Translations under genes and position numbers: made by a program
The notes under the pieces: generated by a model
What the model was told of the DNA's origin: nothing
Database searches by the model: none
Seen by the model: only the letters and a program-made list of their open reading frames with translations
Part shown: one piece after another, positions 10,650 through 18,678 of the stretch
Position numbering within the stretch: position 1 is the stretch's first letter
How the letters are laid out: each line of letters opens with the position of its first letter
From: Opitutales bacterium
GTDB lineage: Bacteria > Verrucomicrobiota > Verrucomicrobiia > Opitutales > Seribacteraceae
Assembly (NCBI GenBank): GCA_029252505.1
Contig: JAQXBH010000109.1
Span: 1-42,917, forward strand
Length of the DNA stretch: 42,917 bases
Direction: 5' to 3'

Positions 10650-10803
10650 TTAAAATGCTGCGATCCAATCATAATTCAGAACATTCTTATCACTTTTGCT
10701 TTGTGACTATAGTAAACACAGAAGTAGATATTAAATGATGCTGTATTGACTTTATCAAATCTAAAAGAGAAAGAGGACCCCCCTCCTCGCCAGTCAAACT
10801 AGT
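10650..10803 (+). pseudogene. Decayed tandem copy of the RRM gene
   Basis: gctttgtgactat identical at 10435-10447 and 10698-10710; gctgc(a/g)atc at 10389 and 10657; gagga..ccctcctcgccagtcaaact(g/a)gtaatcttt at 10542 and 10773. Interrupted by in-frame TGA and TAG. Confidence 0.8.
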
Positions 10804-10812
10804 AATCTTTAT

Positions 10813-10843
10813 TTAAAAAATTCCGCTTTACGCGGATTTTTTT
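10813..10843 (+). terminator. Second copy of the RRM terminator
   Basis: aaaaaatTCCGCtttacGCGGAttttttt; stem conserved with the first copy, loop differs. Confidence 0.85.
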
Positions 10844-10899
10844 GTTTAATTTAAAATTGATTAAAGGTTCATCGAATACGGTCGACTTTAGATAGTAAC

Positions 10900-12171
10900 A
10901 TGGCCTTTCATATAAACTCAGATTCTAGTACCTCAATATCTCGACAATATTCAAATAAAGCAATTCAAGGCACGAAGAAAAGTATACAAAGAATAAGCAC
11001 TGGTCAAAAAATTGTTTCTCCTAGTGATGATGCTGCGGGACTTGCAGTCGCAAGTAAACTTGCGGGTAAAACAAAAAATCTGTTTAAATTAAAAGAAAAT
11101 TTTCAAAATTCATTATCTTTTCTGCAGATTCAAAATAGTATTATTGAGAATGCGGGAAAAATGATTACCCGAGCTAGCGAACTCAAACATCAATTTCACG
11201 ATTTAACAAAAAACAGTTCTGATAAGGCAAATTACGATGAAGAATTTAGAGAAATACAATTGCAATTAAGAGAACTGCAACAGCAAAAATTTAACGGAGT
11301 TAGTTTGTTTGCGAGTGGAAATGTGAAATCATTAGCCTCATCTTCTAATCATGCCAGTATTCTTAAAGTCGAACACCTCGATCACAGTAAATCGCTGGAT
11401 ATTCACAGGACTGGCATCTTCGATTCCTTGTTTATTGAAAAAAAACCAAACGAACAAGATGTTCCATTTCCCAATATTAATGGAGATGGTAATGAAACTA
11501 AACTGACGATTCCGTTAACTTCTCGTAATGGTGAAGTCACATGGAATATTCAATCTGGTTTTGCTGGAGACCGATTTACAATACAACAAGGCACAGATGT
11601 TTTGTTAGACGAAGTTTACGGAAAACCATTATTTGGTGCAAATCCTAATATCGTGTTCGGGGATGGTTTTACTGGTAATGCCAGCTCTAATGATCATCGA
11701 TTTGGTAAAGATCCAGCAACTGGTGGAACTATTTCATTTCCTGTTTCATCTATCAATGATACGGAAGACCTTACTTTCTTTGTTAATAAAGGAGGTCAAA
11801 CCTTGGCGACTGCAACGCAATGGGAAACTGACATTAAGATAACTTATAGTTCTACTCAAATGTCACTAACAGATGGTAACATTTATTCACTGGGAGACTT
11901 TGAATTTTCTGAGTTTTCAGGGTTCTCCGATGTAATATCAAATGCAATTGCACAAAACGGTTCCAGCCAATCGAGGATTAATTACGAGTATGAACATATC
12001 AACACTTCACAAATTCATTTATCAAGTGCTCATAGTAAAATTAATGATGCTGATTATGCCAAAGAATCCCTAAGACTAGCAAAATTTAATATCTTAAGCC
12101 AATCATCTGCTAAAATGATTGGACAAGCAAATCAATTGACAAAGCTTGCTATCAAAATCATGGGACAGTAG
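10900..12171 (+). CDS. Flagellin
   Basis: N-terminal ...SIQRISTGQKIVSPSDDAAGLAVASKL and C-terminal HSKINDADYAKESLRLAKFNILSQSSAKMIGQANQL are classic flagellin D0/D1 segments. Confidence 0.93.
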   Translation: MAFHINSDSSTSISRQYSNKAIQGTKKSIQRISTGQKIVSPSDDAAGLAVASKLAGKTKNLFKLKENFQNSLSFLQIQNSIIENAGKMITRASELKHQFHDLTKNSSDKANYDEEFREIQLQLRELQQQKFNGVSLFASGNVKSLASSSNHASILKVEHLDHSKSLDIHRTGIFDSLFIEKKPNEQDVPFPNINGDGNETKLTIPLTSRNGEVTWNIQSGFAGDRFTIQQGTDVLLDEVYGKPLFGANPNIVFGDGFTGNASSNDHRFGKDPATGGTISFPVSSINDTEDLTFFVNKGGQTLATATQWETDIKITYSSTQMSLTDGNIYSLGDFEFSEFSGFSDVISNAIAQNGSSQSRINYEYEHINTSQIHLSSAHSKINDADYAKESLRLAKFNILSQSSAKMIGQANQLTKLAIKIMGQ

Positions 12172-12252
12172 TCACGGTCATTTTTTTGGCTTTTTTCGAA
12201 CTCTTTTTACTTCAAGTTTGCCTGATATAAAAAATTACTTCAGGAATTCACT

Positions 12253-13668
12253 ATGAGTGTAGAGTACCCAACCACCTTTCTTCAAAGCGTAGACCGCTGC
12301 TTCAACCGTGCGGCAGACGCTTTAGAATTGCCCAAAGGCCTTGCCCGTCAAATCCGCACCTGTAATGCGATTTGTGAGATGAAGTTTGGAGTGGAAATAC
12401 AAGGCGGATACGAAATATTTACCGGTTGGCGGGCGACTCATAGTGAACATGTTCTTCCCGCAAAAGGCGGTATTCGATATGCCCCATTCGCGGATCAGCA
12501 GGAAGTAGAAGCATTGGCAGCCCTCATGACCTATAAATGCTCGATAGTCAGTGTTCCTTACGCCGGCTCAAAGGGTGCACTCAAGATTGATCCAAAAAAA
12601 TATTCTATCGAAGAACTTGAACATATTACCAGAAGGTTTGCCCAGGAACTGGATAAAAGAGGATTACTTGGACCGGGAATCAATGTGCCGGCACCTGATA
12701 TGGGAACTGGACAAAGAATGATGTCATGGATTGCGGATGAATATCAAAAACTGCACCCATCTGATATTAATGCCCAAGGATGCGTTACCGGAAAACCAGT
12801 TCATTTTGGAGGGGTTGAGGGAAGAGTAGAGGCAACCGGGCGAGGAGTACAATATGGTCTGCAAGAATTTTTCAGACATCGCGATGATGTATCGTCCGCA
12901 AATTTAGAGGGCAGCTTAGACGGTAAGAAAATTATCGTTCAGGGCCTCGGAAATGTCGGTTATCACGCAGCAAAATTCCTTCAGCAGGAAGATGGTGCCT
13001 TGATCATAGGAATTTTAGAAAGAGATGGAGCAATCATTAATGAAAAGGGATTAGACGTCGAAGAAGTCTCTAAATACAAATTAGAACACGGAAAAGTCGA
13101 AGGTTTCCCTGATTCCCAGTTTATAAAAAATGGAAATGATGTGCTGGAACATCCGTGCGACATTCTCATTCCCGCAGCAATGGAGGGAGTGATTACCCAC
13201 GAAAACGCCCCGAGAATCCAGGCAAAAGTCCTGGCTGAAGCAGCCAATGGACCCGTCACCTACGAGGCTGATCAAATTCTCAACGAAAAAGCTATCTTTA
13301 TCATTCCCGATGCCTACCTCAATGCCGGCGGAGTAACAGTATCCTATTTTGAGTGGCTCAAAAATTTATCTCATGTTCGATTTGGGCGCATGGATCGGCG
13401 GTTTGTCGAAGCACAGGGCCAAAAAATAATAGAGGCCATAGAAAGTGGAATTGGAAAATCACTCGCTCAAGTGGCAAAAGATAAACTTTTAGCCGGTCCA
13501 AGCGAAATTGACCTCGTTCGTTCTGGTTTGGACGACACGATGCGAGTCGCGTATTCGGAGATTAAAGAACAACAGCTATCGAATAACTTAATAAATGAAC
13601 GAAGGACTGCGGCTTACGCTTTAGCTATCCGCAATATAGCGGATATTTACGAAAGCATGTATTTATAA
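12253..13668 (+). CDS. Glu/Leu/Phe/Val dehydrogenase (glutamate dehydrogenase type)
   Basis: KGGIRYAPFADQQEVEALAALMTYKCSIVSVPYAGSKGAL; PAPDMGTGQRMMSWIADEY; IIVQGLGNVGYHAAKFL. Confidence 0.93.
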   Translation: MSVEYPTTFLQSVDRCFNRAADALELPKGLARQIRTCNAICEMKFGVEIQGGYEIFTGWRATHSEHVLPAKGGIRYAPFADQQEVEALAALMTYKCSIVSVPYAGSKGALKIDPKKYSIEELEHITRRFAQELDKRGLLGPGINVPAPDMGTGQRMMSWIADEYQKLHPSDINAQGCVTGKPVHFGGVEGRVEATGRGVQYGLQEFFRHRDDVSSANLEGSLDGKKIIVQGLGNVGYHAAKFLQQEDGALIIGILERDGAIINEKGLDVEEVSKYKLEHGKVEGFPDSQFIKNGNDVLEHPCDILIPAAMEGVITHENAPRIQAKVLAEAANGPVTYEADQILNEKAIFIIPDAYLNAGGVTVSYFEWLKNLSHVRFGRMDRRFVEAQGQKIIEAIESGIGKSLAQVAKDKLLAGPSEIDLVRSGLDDTMRVAYSEIKEQQLSNNLINERRTAAYALAIRNIADIYESMYL

Positions 13669-13674
13669 AATCCC

Positions 13675-15090
13675 GTGCCCGCTTATTTCCCAGACGCAAC
13701 TGAGGAAGAAATCGATGAATGCCTAAGAAAGGCTGATAATTGTTTTAATTTCTTCAGGAAACTGGAAGGTAAAAGACGTGCAGAATTTCTTTTTCAAATT
13801 GCCCAGGAACTGGAAAGTGAGAGTAAAAAAATACTTGCCGTTTCCGAAGAGGAAACACTTTTGGGAAATCCCCGCCTTCAAGTAGAGTTAGCCAGAACTA
13901 TTGCAGAGATTGGAATCTTTGCGAATGTGGCGAATTCCGGCGAATGGCTTCAGACTTCTCTCCAAGATTTTGGTAAAAGTCCCTTCATTACCAAGCTAAG
14001 CAAACAAAATATTCCACTCGGCCCAGTATTGGTAATAGGTGCCTGTAATTTCCCCTTGGCAATATCGGTGGTAGGAACGGACACAGTATCGGCTTTAGCA
14101 GTAGGCTGTCCGGTTGTCGTAAAAGCCCATCCCGACCATCCTAAAACATGTCAACTACTTGCCGATCTTGTCGACAAAGCCGCTGAAAAATCAGGGATGC
14201 CCGTAGGTACTTTCCAGTTAGTTCATGGAAAGAATTATCAAATTACGGAAAAGCTGGTGCTTCATTCGAAAACAGCCTGCGTTGCCTTTACTGGGTCGTT
14301 CCTAGGTGGTTCAACATTATCTCAAATTACTTCTCAACGGGAATACCCCATCCCCTTCCATGCGGAAATGGGCAGCCTGAACCCGGTGGTATTCTTGCCC
14401 AAAGCTGTTTCTAATAATCCGACCCAATTAGCGCACGGTTATGTTCAGGCAGTGAACCTATTTGCTGGACAAATGTGTACAAAGCCCGGTGCACTCTTCT
14501 TTATAAACTCGGAGAAAGATAATACCCTCACTCAGTTGATTAAAGAAACTGTTCGGGCCCAGGAAATCCTTCCAATGCTCAACGAAAATGTCTATCAAAA
14601 TTACGAAAAGAGCGTCCGTTTCCTTAGAGATACAGTTCCACTCTTAGCTACTAATGAACAGAATAGCCATGAGAGTAAAAATCCAGCTTTTTGCCGAATT
14701 TTCCAAATCTCTGCCGAGGAATATATCGAAAAACCCGAAATCCGAGCCGAGGCATTTGGGCCAGCTTCGTTGGTAATACAGTGTAAAAATGAAAATGAGC
14801 TGTTTAGTTGTATTGATTCCTTGGAAGGTAGTTTAACCGCAAGCCTACACTGCGAGAGGAAGGAAGATTTCTTAAGTCGTAAGATTATTCCCAAACTTGA
14901 ATCAGTTACAGGCCGATTACTTTGGAATGAATTTCCGCCTGGTGTAAGTCCAGGACCGGCGACTCATCACGGAGGACCCTGGCCTGCGACTACCGACTCT
15001 CGGTATACATCAATTGGAAAGGAAGCATATAAAAGATTTGTACGTCCTTTGTGTAAACAAGGTTTCCCTGAAAATAAATTTCAGCTTTGA
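13675..15090 (+). CDS. Aldehyde dehydrogenase, resembling 2-oxoglutarate semialdehyde dehydrogenase-like enzymes
   Basis: GPVLVIGACNFPLAISVVGTDTVSALAVGCPVVVKAHPDHP; FTGSFLGGSTL; FAGQMCTKPGALF catalytic Cys; GTG start. Confidence 0.85.
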   Translation: MPAYFPDATEEEIDECLRKADNCFNFFRKLEGKRRAEFLFQIAQELESESKKILAVSEEETLLGNPRLQVELARTIAEIGIFANVANSGEWLQTSLQDFGKSPFITKLSKQNIPLGPVLVIGACNFPLAISVVGTDTVSALAVGCPVVVKAHPDHPKTCQLLADLVDKAAEKSGMPVGTFQLVHGKNYQITEKLVLHSKTACVAFTGSFLGGSTLSQITSQREYPIPFHAEMGSLNPVVFLPKAVSNNPTQLAHGYVQAVNLFAGQMCTKPGALFFINSEKDNTLTQLIKETVRAQEILPMLNENVYQNYEKSVRFLRDTVPLLATNEQNSHESKNPAFCRIFQISAEEYIEKPEIRAEAFGPASLVIQCKNENELFSCIDSLEGSLTASLHCERKEDFLSRKIIPKLESVTGRLLWNEFPPGVSPGPATHHGGPWPATTDSRYTSIGKEAYKRFVRPLCKQGFPENKFQL

Positions 15091-17150
15091 TGCCTCAATG
15101 CATCTACTGGGTTCATACTAGCCGCTTTTCGAGCGGGATAAATACCAAATAGAACTCCTGTTAGTACAGCGGTTATAAGAACTAAGGGCAGTGACCATAT
15201 AACCAACTCCGGAGTCATATTTTTCATAGAGGGTGGAAAAGATTCAAAAATGGAAGGGGTAAATTTTTCAATCAAGCCAAGTCCTAATTTGTAAGCAGGC
15301 TCACATAAAAATCCGGCAGCAATTCCAAGAATTCCACCCAATCCAGTTAGTGCCATAGTTTCTATTAGGAATTGAAGCGTAATATCTCCTTTTCTCGCTC
15401 CCAGTGCACGCCTAATCCCAATTTCACGAGTTCTTTCTGTAACAGTAGCGAGCATAATATTCATTATTCCGATTCCGCCCACGAGAAGTGAAATACCGGC
15501 AACTAATCCCATTAATCCAACAAAAGTAAGTTTCGCTTTTTCCGCCTGTTCCATTAATTCCAAAGGAACGGTAACTTGATAATCTTCCATTTCATGCTCT
15601 TTACCCAACAAGTCGCGAATCATTTGAGCTACCGTCATTAATTTTTGAGGGTCCTTCAAAGTAAGGGTAATTTTGGAGACCAAAGGGGAACCGTCATATC
15701 CTCGATAATAGTAATCAAACACTTTTGACCATACTGTTTGCAGGGGTAAATAAACATTGTCCTCAAATAATTCTTTGAAACCAAGGCCATCAGAATCCTT
15801 TAATTCGCTTCTTGGGCTAACCTCCCCCACAACAATATATAAATTACCAGCAATATTTATTGTTTGGCCAATTGAATCCCCAAATGGAAAAAGTGTTTTT
15901 GCCAATCCGGTAGCTAATACACAAACTTCTGCTTTTTGTTGATTATCGAGATCGGACAGAAATCTTCCCTTGTGCACCTCTAAATTATGTAAATTTTGAT
16001 AATTTGGCATACACCCGAGTAATTCTGCCCGAGTTTTGCCGGCTTTTGTAAAAACAGTTCGATTGTTAAGTTCACGGGTTGGATAGATTGCAGTTAGAAA
16101 GGGAATCGATTTAGAAATTTTTTCTAGATCATTGGAAGTGATGCCATAAGAATAAAAATACTTCCCCTTATTTCTTCTCTCCTCTTCTGGTGGTTTTTTT
16201 GAAGACAAAATTAAATTATTAGCACCTAGTGCCATAATTTCACCCTCCGCCTGTTCTGCAATGCCTTCTCCGATCGCCAACAACCAGACTACACTAACAA
16301 CCCCAATAAAAACTCCTAAACCAGTTAACAAAGACCGCATTGGATGAGTCCAAATACTAAGCAACGCAGTCTTAACTAAATTTTGCCAGAACCTTACAAT
16401 TCTTTGACGCCAAGAAAATACACTGTCAGGGATTGGCTCTAGTCTTGAAGATTCAGGTCCAACAGGTTCTTTATTTCTAATATCCTCGACGATCTTCCCA
16501 TCTTTCATCCGCACAATTCTGCTTGCACGCTGGGCCACCTCATCTTCATGAGTAACCAAGACAATTGTTTTTCCATCCCGGTTTAATTCATCCAATAACA
16601 AGAGTATTTCCTCGGTAGTTTTACTATCTAAATTACCGGTGGGTTCATCTGCTAAAACAAAAGCAGGATTCCCAGATAGCGATCTTGCGATGCCCACTCT
16701 TTGCTGCTGCCCTCCCGATAGTTCCTGAGGGCGATGATTTACTCGATCCCCCAGTCCTATTCGCTGCGCTAATGCTAATGCTGTCGCAAGTTTATCTTTA
16801 GAACTACGAAGATAAGCTCGGGGCATTCTTATATTATCCAATACATTTAGGTATGGAATTAAATTGTATGATTGAAAAACAAAACCAATTGATTCTCCAC
16901 GAACCTTAGATAGTTCGTTATCACTTAATTTAGTAACTTCAGTTCCATTCACTTCATGACTCCCACCTGAGGAACGATCGAGACAGCCAAGTAAATTTAA
17001 TAAAGTACTTTTCCCTGATCCAGATGGCCCCATGATTGCAAGGTAATCACCTTCTGGAACATCTAAATCAATACCGTCAAGTGCCCGAACTTCCTCGGTT
17101 CCCATTTGGTAAACCTTAGACAATGAACGAACAGAGAAAGCAAGGTTCAT
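15081..17150 (-). CDS. macB: MacB-type ABC transporter (ATPase-permease fusion)
   Basis: GPSGSGKSTLLNLLG Walker A, LSGGQQQRVGIARSL signature, VLADEPTG Walker B; MacB/FtsX C-terminal TERTREIGIRRALGARKGDI. Confidence 0.93.
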   Translation of the reverse strand: MNLAFSVRSLSKVYQMGTEEVRALDGIDLDVPEGDYLAIMGPSGSGKSTLLNLLGCLDRSSGGSHEVNGTEVTKLSDNELSKVRGESIGFVFQSYNLIPYLNVLDNIRMPRAYLRSSKDKLATALALAQRIGLGDRVNHRPQELSGGQQQRVGIARSLSGNPAFVLADEPTGNLDSKTTEEILLLLDELNRDGKTIVLVTHEDEVAQRASRIVRMKDGKIVEDIRNKEPVGPESSRLEPIPDSVFSWRQRIVRFWQNLVKTALLSIWTHPMRSLLTGLGVFIGVVSVVWLLAIGEGIAEQAEGEIMALGANNLILSSKKPPEEERRNKGKYFYSYGITSNDLEKISKSIPFLTAIYPTRELNNRTVFTKAGKTRAELLGCMPNYQNLHNLEVHKGRFLSDLDNQQKAEVCVLATGLAKTLFPFGDSIGQTINIAGNLYIVVGEVSPRSELKDSDGLGFKELFEDNVYLPLQTVWSKVFDYYYRGYDGSPLVSKITLTLKDPQKLMTVAQMIRDLLGKEHEMEDYQVTVPLELMEQAEKAKLTFVGLMGLVAGISLLVGGIGIMNIMLATVTERTREIGIRRALGARKGDITLQFLIETMALTGLGGILGIAAGFLCEPAYKLGLGLIEKFTPSIFESFPPSMKNMTPELVIWSLPLVLITAVLTGVLFGIYPARKAASMNPVDALRHQS

Positions 17151-17190
17151 CTATTAAAAAAGGGGGGATTATACAAAAAGAGAATTCCCT

Positions 17191-18609
17191 CTAACCTGAG
17201 GAGTCTGAATCTAAGCTGGATGTATATTTTTCGGAAAAGGAATCTGGATTAACTAACACTTTTTCCCCCACAGTTAACCCCTTAAGCACAATTACTTTAT
17301 TCAAATTATTTGCACCCAACTGAAGGCTACGAAGAGAAAAACCGATACCGTCCTTATTCGAAACTAAACAATAAGCATTTCCATTTTTACGAAAAATAGC
17401 GGTAAGCGGGATCTGCAATGCATTTTCGTATTTTTCGGATAATATAGAAACTTTCGCTGTCATGCCTGAACGAATTCCAACAGGCGGATTATGAATAATA
17501 ATTTCAGTGGCATATTCTTTAATATGTGCCGTGTACCGGCTAAGCGATGGAAGTGGATATTCACTAACCGATTCAACTTCCCCCTTAATCTCAACTCCCC
17601 GAATTGCATCAATCGTAATAGAACAGGACATGCCTTTTTTAATCTGCTCGATTCGATTTTCATTCACTTTTGCAATCACTCGCATAAGAGATGCATCAGG
17701 CAAACGGATTATAGTTTGCCTTTCTCTAACCGATTTCCCCTCCTCAATCAAAACACCGTCTTCAGACCCTGACTTTGTACGATTTGCGTAAGTTACTTCT
17801 CCAGCAGAGGGAGAATAAATGATACATTTTTTGATCTGCTCATTGATTTCTTTTTCCCGGGTACATTCCAATTCATAAGAATTTTCTACTGATTTTAGTT
17901 TTGCTTCGGAAGTTTGGATTGAGGCGTTAAGGTCATTTACTTTTGCCTTTCTCGAATGAACTCTCAATACCTCCAATTTCGTTTGAGAAAGATCAAGTTC
18001 TTTTCCTGCTTTCTCGACTGCAAATTGATCCGCCTCCAATTGTGCGTCGGAAACATACCCTTTAGCTGCCAACCTCTTACTGTAAGCAAGATACTCTTCC
18101 GCCCTACGTAGATTTTCCTTGGCAACAAATTCTGCACTTTCGAGTTGCTCCTCCTCCTGCCTAAATGATCCAGACAAATATTCCTGCATAGATAAAAGAG
18201 CCGCTTCACGATCAGCCCGAGCTTTGACTAGGGATGCGCGGGATTGATGCACCGCGATTCGCTGTTGAAGCAAATCTTTTTGTAATGCGGCATCATCCAG
18301 TCTTACTAAAAAATCACCCTTTTTCACTAATGTTCCCTCGGGCACAATTTCAAGTATGCTGATACCGGATGAGCTTCGGCTTCTTACTTCACAACGGATC
18401 TCCACATTCTCCGCACTTTCAATCTCACCAGGCTCCGTGATTTCGAGAACAAATTCATTGGATGTCACCTCCTCTAGTAATGGTTGAATAGAAAGGTTTT
18501 CATTCGAAGCATCTCCCATCAACCACCAAGCGAAAGATACAACACCAGCACTGGCTAGACCTAAAAGCACCTTGGAGGATATAAAACCTGATTTTAATGA
18601 AGTGTTCAT
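17191..18609 (-). CDS. HlyD/MacA-like periplasmic adaptor
   Basis: N-terminal TM, EIVPEGTLVKKGDFLVRLDDAALQKDLLQ biotinyl-lipoyl-like half, long coiled coil, GIRSGMTAKVSI. Confidence 0.88.
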   Translation of the reverse strand: MNTSLKSGFISSKVLLGLASAGVVSFAWWLMGDASNENLSIQPLLEEVTSNEFVLEITEPGEIESAENVEIRCEVRSRSSSGISILEIVPEGTLVKKGDFLVRLDDAALQKDLLQQRIAVHQSRASLVKARADREAALLSMQEYLSGSFRQEEEQLESAEFVAKENLRRAEEYLAYSKRLAAKGYVSDAQLEADQFAVEKAGKELDLSQTKLEVLRVHSRKAKVNDLNASIQTSEAKLKSVENSYELECTREKEINEQIKKCIIYSPSAGEVTYANRTKSGSEDGVLIEEGKSVRERQTIIRLPDASLMRVIAKVNENRIEQIKKGMSCSITIDAIRGVEIKGEVESVSEYPLPSLSRYTAHIKEYATEIIIHNPPVGIRSGMTAKVSILSEKYENALQIPLTAIFRKNGNAYCLVSNKDGIGFSLRSLQLGANNLNKVIVLKGLTVGEKVLVNPDSFSEKYTSSLDSDSSG

Positions 18610-18678
18610 TATTATAAATTCTCAATATAAATTATGGTCATTTAATCAGCAAGGCAGGATCAAAAGAACACGATATTT

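Noticed and set aside
10855-10900. Sigma-28-type promoter before flagellin
   Set aside because: A TTAAA-like element is present but no convincing GCCGATAA-type -10 at proper spacing.
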